From Halieaceae bacterium (lineage in GTDB: Bacteria > Pseudomonadota > Gammaproteobacteria > Pseudomonadales > Halieaceae), in the NCBI GenBank assembly GCA_028280635.1, contig JANQLM010000063.1, positions 144,015-208,014 of the forward strand: a DNA stretch of 64,000 nt. The letters run 5' to 3'. Within the stretch, counting starts at the first letter, position 1. Each line of letters starts with the position of its first letter. This document shows positions 7,806 to 15,696 of this stretch, one piece after another. The notes beneath the pieces are model-generated. The model searched no databases, was not told the origin of the DNA, and saw only the letters and a list, made by a program, of their open reading frames with translations. The translations under genes and the position numbers were made by a program.

Positions 7806-9092
7806 CTAGCTCCCGATCCGGTCGAGCATGGCGTGCCAGCCCATCGCCAGCACCAGCCCGGGCCAGCGCAGCAGGGTACCGCCCGGGAAGGTGGAGGTGG
7901 GCACGCTGGCCATCACGTCGAAGCGCTCCGCGGTACCGCTGATCGCCTCGGCCAGCAGTTTGCCGGCCAGCGAGGCGATGGTAATGCCGTGGCCGGAGTA
8001 GCCGTGAGCGTAGAACACATTGCCCGACAGCCGGCCGAAGTGGGGCATGCGCGACATGGTGATGGCCAGTGTTCCCCCCCAGGCGTAGTCGATCTTCACG
8101 TCCTCCAGTTCCGGGTAGACGCCCAGCATGCACTTGCGCACCAGCCCCTGGATATCCGCCGGGAAACGCCGGGAGTAGGACTCGCCGCCACCAAACAGCA
8201 GCCGCCAGTCCTGGGACAGCTTCCAGTAGTTGATCACGAACAGGCTGTCGGACATGGCGCAGTCGTCGCGAATCAGGCTGCGGGCTTTGTCTTCGCCCAG
8301 GGGCTCGGTGGCCAGCACGAAGTTATTGATGGGCATGATTTTACCGGCCAGCGGCTTCGACAGGCGCTCCAGGTAGCCGTTGCAGGCAAGAATCATGAAG
8401 CGCGCCCGTACACTGCCCCGGGCAGTCTTCACCGTGACGTGTTCGCCTTCCTTGTAGCCGGTCACCCGGCTGTCTTCATAGATCTCCGCGCCGAGGTCCC
8501 GCGCGGCTTCCGCAAGGCCGAGCGCGTACTTAAGGGGATGCAGGTGGCGTGCTCGGGAATCGAACAGGCCCGCGTGAAAGCGCCGTGAGCTGGTCATTTG
8601 TTCCAGCTCATCACGCTCGATATAGCGCGCCGCCCCGTAGTCGTAGTCGCGCTGCAGTTTCTCAGCGTAGGCCTTCAGTTCTCCCGCGTGCGAGCGCTTG
8701 GCGGCGACGTGCAGGTCACCGGACTTGAGTTCGCAGTCGATACTGAAGCGCTCGACCAAGCCAACCACGGTATCCACGGCTTCCAGCCCCAGGTCCCAAA
8801 GGCGTCTCGCCTGCTCCTTGCCCACCCGTTCTTCCAGGTCTTCCTGGTCGGCGCGCTGCCCGGAGCTGCAGTGGCCGCCGTTGCGCCCCGAGGCGCCCCA
8901 GGCCACGCGTTCGGCCTCCAGTAATACTACCCTGTAGCCCTTGTCGCGCAGGTGAATGGCACTGGAAAGGCCGGTGAAGCCGCCGCCGACAATACAGACG
9001 TCAGCGTCTACCTCGCCTTCCAGCCTGGGAAAGCTGCCGATCTGCGGTGCGCTGGCGGCGTACCAGGAATTCACGTGCGCGGCGGCGGTCAT
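7806..9092 (-). CDS. puuB: Gamma-glutamylputrescine oxidase-like FAD oxidoreductase (PuuB)
   Basis: A 428-aa DAO-family flavoprotein. FAD-binding GGGFTG (36-41) follows the first strand, then GASGRNGGHCSSGQR, typical of the PuuB/OrdL group. The C-terminal part has YAHGYSGHGITIASLAGKLL, which closes over FAD. PuuB oxidises gamma-glutamylputrescine to the aldehyde, releasing H2O2 and ammonia. The substrate is supported by the divergent gamma-glutamylpolyamine synthetase-like gene. Other glycine or amine oxidases of the family remain possible. Confidence 0.82.
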   Translation of the reverse strand: MTAAAHVNSWYAASAPQIGSFPRLEGEVDADVCIVGGGFTGLSSAIHLRDKGYRVVLLEAERVAWGASGRNGGHCSSGQRADQEDLEERVGKEQARRLWDLGLEAVDTVVGLVERFSIDCELKSGDLHVAAKRSHAGELKAYAEKLQRDYDYGAARYIERDELEQMTSSRRFHAGLFDSRARHLHPLKYALGLAEAARDLGAEIYEDSRVTGYKEGEHVTVKTARGSVRARFMILACNGYLERLSKPLAGKIMPINNFVLATEPLGEDKARSLIRDDCAMSDSLFVINYWKLSQDWRLLFGGGESYSRRFPADIQGLVRKCMLGVYPELEDVKIDYAWGGTLAITMSRMPHFGRLSGNVFYAHGYSGHGITIASLAGKLLAEAISGTAERFDVMASVPTSTFPGGTLLRWPGLVLAMGWHAMLDRIGS

Positions 9093-9100
9093 ATCTGAAT

Positions 9101-9139
9101 CCGAATAATTGTTCGAAATAATATTGAATAATAATTCGG
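9101..9139. promoter_or_regulatory. puuB/puuA divergent promoter region with inverted repeat
   Basis: The 89-bp gap between the divergent genes is AT-rich. CCGAATAATT (9101-9110) is mirrored by AATAATTCGG (9130-9139) with 6 perfect outer bp, and TTCGAA (9112-9117) lies inside. It is a plausible binding site for the adjacent TetR regulator. Confidence 0.4.
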
Positions 9140-9181
9140 CTTTTTGCCATAATCAACGCTTTCGGCATTTGGGCGACATTT

Positions 9182-10516
9182 ATGGACGTCATCGAGCAGT
9201 GGTTACGCGAGCACCAGATCTCCGAAGTGGAGGCCATGGTGCCCGATCTCACCGGCAACGCGCGGGGCAAGTTCATTCCGGCGGCGCAGTTCATGCAGGG
9301 CGGCAACCCCAAGCTGCCGGAGAGCATCCTGATCCAGACCGTGACCGGCGAGTACAGCGACGACCACTGGGATTTCGTTGAGCCGACCGACGCCGACATG
9401 ATCCTCAAACCGGACCCCAGCACCATGCGTGTGGTGCCCTGGGCCAGGGAACCCACCGCCCAGATCATCCACGACTGCTATACCGCGGACGGCGAGCCGC
9501 ATCCGCTGGCTACCCGCAATGTGCTCAAGCGTGTACTGGCGCTGTATGCAGAGAAGGGCCTGACGCCGGTGATCGCGCCGGAGGTCGAGTTTTATCTGGT
9601 GAGCCGCAACACCGACCCGGACAATGAGCTGGAGGCGCCTACCGGCCGCAGCGGACGGCCGGAAATGTCGCGCCAGTCCTACAGCATCGACGCGGTGGCC
9701 GAGTTCGAGGACTTCGTGGAAGACATGTACGACTTCGCCGAAGCTCAGGAGTTGGACGCAGATACGCTGATCCACGAAAACGGCGTGGCGCAGATGGAGA
9801 TCAACTTCCTGCACGGTGATGCGCTCAAGCTGGCGGACCAGGTGTTTACCTTCAAACGCACGGTGCGGGAGACCGCCCACAAGCACGGCATGTACGCCAC
9901 CTTCATGGCCAAGCCCATGCAGGAGGAGCCCGGCAGTGCGCTGCACATTCACCAGAGTGTGTTGAATGCTGAGGGCCGCAATATCTTCGCCGCGGACGAC
10001 GGCACTCACACGCCTCAGTTCCTGGCCTATATTGCCGGACTGCAGCGGTTCACGCCGGACCTGATCAGCCTCTACGCCCCCAACGTGAATTCCTACCGGC
10101 GGCTGGCGCCGGATATCTCCGCGCCGATCAATCTGAACTGGGGTATCGACAACCGCACCACCGCCTTCCGGGTGCCGGAAAGTCCGCCCGCGGCTACCCG
10201 GGTGGAAAACCGCTTCCCGGGTGCTGATGCCAACCCCTACCTGGCGCTGGCCGCCAGCCTCGCCAGTGGCCTGCTGGGCATGGAGCTGGGCCTGACCCCC
10301 ACCGAGCCCCACCAGGGAACGGCCAACGAAGACGCGGTGGAAGTGGCGCGCAGCCTGGAAGAGGGCCTGCGCAACCTGATGAGCACGCCCGCCCTGGTCG
10401 ACATCTTTGGGGATCTGTTCCTGCGCGCATATACTGCGGTGAAACTCGATGAGTTCGAGGAGTTCAACCAGGTCATCAGCTCCTGGGAGCGCGAACATCT
10501 CCTGCTCAACGTCTGA
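9182..10516 (+). CDS. puuA: Gamma-glutamylpolyamine synthetase, glutamine synthetase family (PuuA)
   Basis: A 444-aa glutamine-synthetase-fold ligase. Visible metal and substrate motifs: APEVEFYLV, NGVAQMEINF, GSALHIHQS, YRRLAPD and ENRFPGADANPYLALAA. It lacks the adenylylation-site region of true GlnA and resembles PuuA/PauA enzymes, which join glutamate to putrescine using ATP as the first step of putrescine breakdown. Divergence from puuB supports this. No strong ribosome-binding site is seen before the ATG at 9182. Confidence 0.85.
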   Translation: MDVIEQWLREHQISEVEAMVPDLTGNARGKFIPAAQFMQGGNPKLPESILIQTVTGEYSDDHWDFVEPTDADMILKPDPSTMRVVPWAREPTAQIIHDCYTADGEPHPLATRNVLKRVLALYAEKGLTPVIAPEVEFYLVSRNTDPDNELEAPTGRSGRPEMSRQSYSIDAVAEFEDFVEDMYDFAEAQELDADTLIHENGVAQMEINFLHGDALKLADQVFTFKRTVRETAHKHGMYATFMAKPMQEEPGSALHIHQSVLNAEGRNIFAADDGTHTPQFLAYIAGLQRFTPDLISLYAPNVNSYRRLAPDISAPINLNWGIDNRTTAFRVPESPPAATRVENRFPGADANPYLALAASLASGLLGMELGLTPTEPHQGTANEDAVEVARSLEEGLRNLMSTPALVDIFGDLFLRAYTAVKLDEFEEFNQVISSWEREHLLLNV

Positions 10517-10555
10517 ACCGGCGTGCTGTCCTGGCCGGTGTGCCAGGGGGCCTGC

Positions 10556-12568
10556 ATGACGACACGACACAGCGCCGGCGCGTTCGCGCTGGCAACACTA
10601 CTGCTCAGCGGTTGCAGCGAGCGCCCGGTACCGGACGTCGACGCCGAACCGGCGGATAAGGTCTTTGTGGGTGGCACGGTGTACACCGCCAACGCCGAGC
10701 AGGCCACCGTCACTGCGCTGGCGGTGAGTGGCGAGCGCATCGTTTACGTTGGCGATGACGCTGGCGCCAGGGCGCTGATGAACGATAGCACCGAGGTGGT
10801 GGATCTCAACGGCCGCATGGTGCTGCCAGGCCTGCACGATATGCATATTCACCCCATGCGCATTGTCGATGACGGCAGCTGTGATATCGGCAGCGAGCCG
10901 TTGAATCTGGCGGAGCTGTCGAGCCTGGTCGAGGGCTGCATCGCCGAGCGGGCGTTGCCCGAGGGTGAATGGTTGCCGGTGTCGCAGTGGAACTTCGCGG
11001 TTGGCAACCGGCCCGCGGGCGGCTTTGACTCTTTGCGCGAAGCCCTGGATGCGGCGGCGCCGAAACACCCGGTGATCCTCTGGGGCAACGATGGCCATCA
11101 CGGAGCCGTGAATTCCGCGGCGCTGGCCCGTGCCGTCAACGACAGGGGAGTTATCGTCGGCATCAGTGCCGCCACCCTGGCCACGGATTTTGCCGACTAC
11201 CGGGAAACCATCGGTGTCGATGCCAGCGGCGAACCCAATGGTGAGCTGCATGAGACTGCCCGGGACCTGGTGCAGCCGCCCAATGGCCTGCTGGGGGGAG
11301 AACTGCCTCCGGGGCATATGCAAAAGGTGGCAAAGAAGCTGGCCGCCAACGGCATCACGACCTTGATGGATGCCGCCACGCCGCCTCAGAGCCTGCCCGT
11401 CTACAAGGACCTGTTGGACAGCGGCGGCATGAACTTCAACCTGTCGACAGCGGTCTTCCTGGATGTGCCCTCCTACCATCGGGAGGGCGGCGTCGACGTG
11501 TCGCGAATGGTCGCCGACATTGAGCTGCTGCGTGCCGAGTTTGATCCGCTGCCCCAGCTAACAGTGGATACCGCCAAGATCTTCGTGGACGGGGTGATGG
11601 AAGGGAATCCCCTCAACGACCCGCCAACGCTCCCCAACGCCGCCGTTATCAACCCCTACCAGCAGCCGCGCTTCGCCCTCGACATGGAGGCCGGCACCGC
11701 GGAAATCGCCGGCTACGTCGATACCAACAGCGAGATCTGCCAGAAAGTGCGCGATGCCATGGACCACTACCTGGCACCGCAGGTGAACGCGGTATTCCGC
11801 CGGGAGTTTGGCTTCTACCCTCAGCAATGTCGCATTAGTCGCGGGGTGCTGGAGCACCCGGCGGATTTCCTCCACGCCTATATGCGCGAGCTCGACAAAG
11901 CCGGCATCAAGATACACGCCCATGTTATCGGCGATCGCGCGGCGCGCACGGCAGTGGAGGGCTTTGAAGCCCTGCGGTCCGCCAACGGCAACTCCGGCCT
12001 GCTGCACAGCCTCGCGCATATTCACATGGTGGCGCCAGACGACTTCCAGCGCATAGGCGACCTGGGCCTCTACCTGGTCTTTACCTATGCCTGGGCGGCG
12101 CCGGAGTTCTTCTACGACATGACCGTCAACCCATTTATCGACCAGCTTGCGGGCGTCGAAGATTTGTATCGCGCTGATTCCTATTACATGACCAACGTCT
12201 ACCCGGCGGCCCAACTCGCCAACCTCGGTGCCGTGCTGGCCGGCGGCAGTGACGCCCCGGTAGACACCCGCGAGCCCCGGCCCTTCTACAACATCCAGCA
12301 GGCGGTCACCCGCGCCAACACCGACGGCGTGGTGATGAATGCCGCTGGCCGGGTTTCTACTCGTGCGGCGCTCGACGCCTACACCATTCATGGTGCGCAG
12401 TTGTTCGGGCACGCCGACCAAACCGGCTCGCTGGAAGTGGGCAAGTATGCCGACCTGGTGGTGATTGACCGTGACCTGCTGGCGCTGGAGGCCGAGGGCC
12501 GGGCGGATACCATTGCCGAGGCCGAGGTTTTGCTGACCCTTTTCCGCGGCAAGGTGGTGTACCGCTGA
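10556..12568 (+). CDS. YtcJ-like amidohydrolase, predicted lipoprotein
   Basis: A 670-aa metal-dependent hydrolase of the amidohydrolase_3/YtcJ family. The signal peptide ends in lipobox LLSGC, so Cys20 should be lipidated and the enzyme anchored facing the periplasm. Metal motif HIHP follows LPGLHDM, and the late catalytic Asp lies in GGSDAPVDTREP. The substrate is unknown (amide or ester). An upstream in-frame ATG at 10523 would add 11 residues before the signal peptide, so I use 10556, preceded by AGGGGG. The stop shares one base with the next start, so the two are coupled. Confidence 0.85.
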   Translation: MTTRHSAGAFALATLLLSGCSERPVPDVDAEPADKVFVGGTVYTANAEQATVTALAVSGERIVYVGDDAGARALMNDSTEVVDLNGRMVLPGLHDMHIHPMRIVDDGSCDIGSEPLNLAELSSLVEGCIAERALPEGEWLPVSQWNFAVGNRPAGGFDSLREALDAAAPKHPVILWGNDGHHGAVNSAALARAVNDRGVIVGISAATLATDFADYRETIGVDASGEPNGELHETARDLVQPPNGLLGGELPPGHMQKVAKKLAANGITTLMDAATPPQSLPVYKDLLDSGGMNFNLSTAVFLDVPSYHREGGVDVSRMVADIELLRAEFDPLPQLTVDTAKIFVDGVMEGNPLNDPPTLPNAAVINPYQQPRFALDMEAGTAEIAGYVDTNSEICQKVRDAMDHYLAPQVNAVFRREFGFYPQQCRISRGVLEHPADFLHAYMRELDKAGIKIHAHVIGDRAARTAVEGFEALRSANGNSGLLHSLAHIHMVAPDDFQRIGDLGLYLVFTYAWAAPEFFYDMTVNPFIDQLAGVEDLYRADSYYMTNVYPAAQLANLGAVLAGGSDAPVDTREPRPFYNIQQAVTRANTDGVVMNAAGRVSTRAALDAYTIHGAQLFGHADQTGSLEVGKYADLVVIDRDLLALEAEGRADTIAEAEVLLTLFRGKVVYR

Positions 12569-13404
12569 TGGAGCATCACCTGCCGCGCTGGTTCCAGTAC
12601 ACCAAGTACGCCGTCTATGGCCTGCTCGCCCTTAACGTGGTGCTGTTCCTGCGGGAGGAGATGACCACCTTCTCCCACCTGTTCACCGGTGAGGCAAATC
12701 TCGAGCTGGTGGTGCAGGCCTTCTCCGCCACCATCGACACCGCTGCCTGGGTGGTGCTGTTGCTGATGTTCGAGTTGGAGACCTATGTCCTGCCGGACGA
12801 GGTCATCAAAGGCAGGGTCAAGTGGAGCCTGCATGGCCTGCGTATCTTAGCCTTCCTGTTTATCGGCTATGCCTGCTACGGGTACTTCGTAGAGATGTTC
12901 TACTACTACGGCAACAGTGTCAGGCCGCTGGCGGCGACCGCCGCCTGCACTCTGGGGGAAGGCTGGTCGATCCTGGTCAAGCTGGATGAATTCCAGGCAC
13001 TGACCCAGGACAACTGCGGCATGTTGCAGGGGGCGCTGTGGCAGGTGGGCAGCGGCCAGGTGGTGGCCGACGCCGACACCCTGCGCGCCACCCGCTGGCT
13101 GGCCTGGGCTGATGTCATCAATTCCGTGACCTGGATCCTGGTGGTCCTGCTGCTGGAAATCGACGTCCGGCTGCAGCTGCGCGGTGCCTATACCGGTCGC
13201 GTACTGTTGACCAGCAAGCTCGGCAAGCTGGTGCTCTACAGCATCCTGTTCGCCGCCGCCGTCTACTGGGGCTTCAAAGGGGATTTCCTGGACTTCTGGG
13301 ACGCTTTCCTGTGGCTGTTTGCCTTCTTCTTCATCGAGCAGAACCTGTTCGCCTGGCAGGCGGAAACTGACGAGGCGCGGGAGTCCCTGCCACAGGCCGG
13401 CTGA
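12568..13404 (+). CDS. Conserved membrane protein of unknown function
   Basis: A 278-aa protein with about six hydrophobic segments (near 13-28, 55-68, 88-110, 185-200, 225-243, 248-262). The aromatic cluster CYGYFVEMFYYYG lies after the third. I do not recognise a named family. The start codon overlaps the stop of the amidohydrolase lipoprotein (TGATG), so the two are translated together and may act together at the inner membrane, but nothing in the sequence fixes a role. Confidence 0.75.
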   Translation: MEHHLPRWFQYTKYAVYGLLALNVVLFLREEMTTFSHLFTGEANLELVVQAFSATIDTAAWVVLLLMFELETYVLPDEVIKGRVKWSLHGLRILAFLFIGYACYGYFVEMFYYYGNSVRPLAATAACTLGEGWSILVKLDEFQALTQDNCGMLQGALWQVGSGQVVADADTLRATRWLAWADVINSVTWILVVLLLEIDVRLQLRGAYTGRVLLTSKLGKLVLYSILFAAAVYWGFKGDFLDFWDAFLWLFAFFFIEQNLFAWQAETDEARESLPQAG

Positions 13405-13416
13405 TTTTCCCGGCCC

Positions 13417-13447
13417 CAAAAAAAGAAAACCGGCGACAAGCACCGGT
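13417..13447 (-). terminator. Rho-independent terminator for the 109-aa membrane gene
   Basis: On the minus strand, ACCGG and CCGGT (13447-13443 and 13433-13429) form a short stem with a 9-nt loop, followed by TTTTCTTTTTTT. It lies 25 bp beyond the stop of the minus-strand gene. The stem is short, so strength is uncertain. Confidence 0.5.
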
Positions 13448-13472
13448 CAAGCTACATCTTCCAGGAGAACAA

Positions 13473-13802
13473 CTAGTAACTGGTTCTGGGAGGGTCGATA
13501 GTCATTCCCGTCACCCGCATGCCGATCGGCAGGATGATGAGCGCGATGACCAGCGCCAGCATGATATCGGGAGCAACGGCCTGGCTGCCCAGCCCCTGGG
13601 CGTTTACTTGAGCGAACAGGGAAATCGCCCCAATGATGCCGAGTTCAGCCAGGCCGCGCTCGTACAGCAACATCGTCGTAATAGCCACGGCGGAGAACAT
13701 CAGGTCAGGTTCCCGGGGCAATTGCAGCGTGGTGAGGGCAACCTCAGACACGAGCAGCGATACGACGAGTGAACACGGTATCGATATCAGTAGTGACTTC
13801 AT
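13473..13802 (-). CDS. Small membrane protein, unknown function
   Basis: A 109-aa protein with three hydrophobic stretches (about 4-22, 50-68, 80-98), the second followed by ISLFAQVNAQGLG. No family recognised. An AAGGTG ribosome-binding site precedes the ATG. It stands alone, is read away from the hdfR promoter region, and is followed by a likely terminator. Confidence 0.6.
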   Translation of the reverse strand: MKSLLISIPCSLVVSLLVSEVALTTLQLPREPDLMFSAVAITTMLLYERGLAELGIIGAISLFAQVNAQGLGSQAVAPDIMLALVIALIILPIGMRVTGMTIDPPRTSY

Positions 13803-13871
13803 TTGTCTGCACCTTAAAATCCAGCGTGTGCAGTCCGGGCTGCCATTGAGTGACGCTAGCTGCCCTTCCTT

Positions 13872-13884
13872 GACACTAAGTGTC
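13872..13884. promoter_or_regulatory. Palindrome GACACT-A-AGTGTC
   Basis: A 6-bp perfect inverted repeat around one central base, between the small membrane gene and hdfR. It shares the GACAC/GTGTC core with the two sites nearer hdfR (13924-13939, 13967-13982) and could be a third, more distant site for the same regulator. Confidence 0.35.
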
Positions 13885-13923
13885 GCAAAGGGCGCAATTT
13901 TTGCCAGTGGTTGGGGAATACAA

Positions 13924-13982
13924 TGGGACTCGTGTCACAGTTGAATTTGCATTGATTCGACATAAATGTGACACGAGTCACA
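13924..13982. promoter_or_regulatory. Pair of mirrored 16-bp operators upstream of hdfR
   Basis: TGTGAC-ACGA-GTCACA (13967-13982) is a palindrome with perfect 6-bp arms. TGGGAC-TCGT-GTCACA (13924-13939) is a second copy with one arm mismatch. Together they also form a perfect 13-bp inverted repeat (13927-13939 with 13967-13979) around a 27-bp spacer. The centres are 43 bp apart, about four helical turns, 46 bp before the start codon. This fits autoregulation by the LysR protein. Confidence 0.65.
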
Positions 13983-14020
13983 TTCATTCTCGGCCCGGAT
14001 GAGATGACACGGGAGAATCG

Positions 14021-14863
14021 ATGGATATCGAGCTGCTGAAAACCTTCCTGGAAGTGCGCAGAACCCGGCATTTTGGCAAGGCGGCGGAGAATCTCTACCT
14101 GACCCAGGCGGCCGTCAGCGCCAGGATTCGCCAACTCGAAGACCTGCTGGGGGTAAAACTGTTCATTCGCAGCCGCAATAACATCCAGCTCACCAGCGAG
14201 GGCGAGCGGCTGGTCACCCACGCCCAGACCGTACTGTTGGCCTGGACCCGGGCCCAGCAGGAGGTGGCGCTGAAAACCGGCCAGACCAGCCAGATTCACA
14301 TTGGCGTGCGGTCCGGGCTGTGGAGCCCGGCCCTGCAGGCGCGCCTGCAGCAGTTGCACGGTGATATGCCGGGGGTGGTGTTGCGCACCGAGGGGCATAT
14401 GTCGGATGCGGCGGTCAAAATGCTGCTGGACCGCACCCTGGATGTGGCCATTTCCTACGATCCACCCAACCTGCCGGAGTTCAAAGTGCGCGATATCGGT
14501 AGCATCAGTCTCCGGTTGTACAGCGCCAATCGCAGGGCGACGGTGGCAACGGCCCTGGATGGCGGCTACGTGTACGTGGATTGGGGCAGTGCCTTTGCGC
14601 GTTTTCATGCCAAGCGTTTCGGTGAGGCCGTCGTGCCGGTGCTGCGCACCAATATCAGCGAATCGGCCCGGGCTTTCATCCTCAGCAACGGTGGTGCTGC
14701 CTACCTGCCGACCAGCCTGGCGGAAGGCGGCCGTCCGAAGCTGCACCCGGTGGCCGACGCGCCTGACTACACCCGCAAGATTTGCGCGGCCTACCGCTCC
14801 AATGCCGACAAACTGGAGTTGATTGAATCGGTGCTGGACGTGTTTGGGGATATTGCAGTCTGA
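14021..14863 (+). CDS. hdfR: HdfR-like LysR family regulator
   Basis: A 280-aa LysR regulator. The N-terminal winged helix (LKTFLEVRRTRHFGKAAENL, then LTQAAVSARIRQLEDLLGVK) closely follows E. coli HdfR ([20 protein letters not shown]). The effector domain (~90-280) is more divergent. HdfR represses flagellar flhDC in E. coli; the target here cannot be inferred. GGGAGAATCG precedes the ATG. Paired palindromes lie immediately upstream. Confidence 0.82.
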   Translation: MDIELLKTFLEVRRTRHFGKAAENLYLTQAAVSARIRQLEDLLGVKLFIRSRNNIQLTSEGERLVTHAQTVLLAWTRAQQEVALKTGQTSQIHIGVRSGLWSPALQARLQQLHGDMPGVVLRTEGHMSDAAVKMLLDRTLDVAISYDPPNLPEFKVRDIGSISLRLYSANRRATVATALDGGYVYVDWGSAFARFHAKRFGEAVVPVLRTNISESARAFILSNGGAAYLPTSLAEGGRPKLHPVADAPDYTRKICAAYRSNADKLELIESVLDVFGDIAV

Positions 14864-14869
14864 AATCGG

Positions 14870-14897
14870 GCAGCGACCGGGTTCCCCGCCCGGCTGC
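14870..14897 (+). terminator. Hairpin after hdfR, weak terminator candidate
   Basis: CCGGG (14877-14881) pairs with CCCGG (14889-14893), and GCAG/CTGC can extend the stem across a 3-nt bulge. It lies 6 bp past the stop codon. No T-run follows, so it is at best a weak or Rho-assisted terminator. Confidence 0.3.
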
Positions 14898-14984
14898 CTG
14901 ACGGTACTCGGAATCTATTGGGGGAAAAGCAGTAGGGAATAAGCAGCTACACGCCGACCAGGTCGGCGTTCTGGCTGGAGGACG

Positions 14985-15203
14985 TCATTCGTCTTCCCAG
15001 TCGAGATCCAGGTAGTCCAACTCCTCGCGCATGCGTTTTTCTTCGAGGCGCTGCTCGGCACGGCGCCGGAGCTGTGCCAGACGACTCTTGCCATTGGTCT
15101 GCGGGGTCTCGTCGTCAGGCGCATCGTCCATTGAGTCCAGTACTGGCTCGAAGAACTCGTCAATGCTATCGCTGAGGCTGGTCTCGCTCGTTCGCTGTCC
15201 CAT
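14985..15203 (-). CDS. Small acidic protein, PA3496-like family
   Basis: A 72-aa protein, charged throughout, with SRLAQLRRRAEQRLEEKRMR predicted helical, then an acidic tail LDYLDLDWEDE. Layout and C-terminus resemble the PA3496 family of small gammaproteobacterial proteins of unclear envelope-related role; I am only moderately sure. The ATG at 15203 follows an excellent GGAGGTGAT site, strong evidence that it is translated. It is convergent with hdfR. Confidence 0.7.
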   Translation of the reverse strand: MGQRTSETSLSDSIDEFFEPVLDSMDDAPDDETPQTNGKSRLAQLRRRAEQRLEEKRMREELDYLDLDWEDE

Positions 15204-15291
15204 ATCACCTCCGGAACGTCGGTTGAGCTGTTGCTCGCTGGCAATATCTCGCAGCGAACTGGCTGGAGTAAATCAAAACTTCTTTGGACTA

Positions 15292-15312
15292 TCGATAAAA
15301 ATATTTTATCGA
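15292..15312. promoter_or_regulatory. Perfect AT-rich palindrome TCGATAAAA-ATA-TTTTATCGA
   Basis: 9-bp perfect arms with a 3-bp centre, in a 40-bp AT-rich island within GC-rich DNA, 89 bp upstream of the small acidic gene on the minus strand and about 385 bp upstream of the cyclase. It could be an operator or a bidirectional promoter element; the rest of the 15204-15590 gap shows no credible gene. Confidence 0.4.
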
Positions 15313-15598
15313 ACTTCCCGTCCTGACCGCGCTGCATGCCAGGGAGAAGTGGGGGAGCGCGCCGGCGCCAGGTCGTCCCTGACAGCGTTGCATCTTCTGC
15401 GCGTCCCTGCCGTCCACGGCACATCCCTGTGCAGGCTCTGCGGGCCAACGTGGCGGGGCCACCCTGGCCCAACCTTCCCTGGTGGTGGACTGAAGCTACG
15501 ACGCCGGCGTCGCTCCTGGTCGAATTAATGCAAATCCGTTGCCAGTTTTGCATGGCTGTAAATCAACGGTTTGCCGCGACCCTGCCGGCCTGCTGCGG

Positions 15599-15632
15599 TG
15601 TCCGGACATGTCCGCGTGATGTCCGCGGACAT
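15599..15632. promoter_or_regulatory. Two adjacent palindromes upstream of the adenylate cyclase
   Basis: CGGACATGTCCG (15603-15614, 12 bp, perfect; overlapping TGTCCGGACA at 15599-15608) and ATGTCCGCGGACAT (15619-15632, 14 bp, perfect) share the half-site TGTCC/GGACA. They lie 65-98 bp before the cyclase start and look like tandem operator sites for one dimeric regulator. Confidence 0.5.
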
Positions 15633-15696
15633 GCCTCACGCGTTTTGCCACGCGCTGCTACACTGCCAGGACTCGCCAGGGAAGGCGTTTGAAATC

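Noticed and set aside
7113..8588. Plus-strand open frame of 491 codons opposite the TetR and puuB genes
   Set aside because: Low-complexity His/Gln/Ala-rich translation mirrors the codon bias of the real minus-strand genes, which have clear family motifs.
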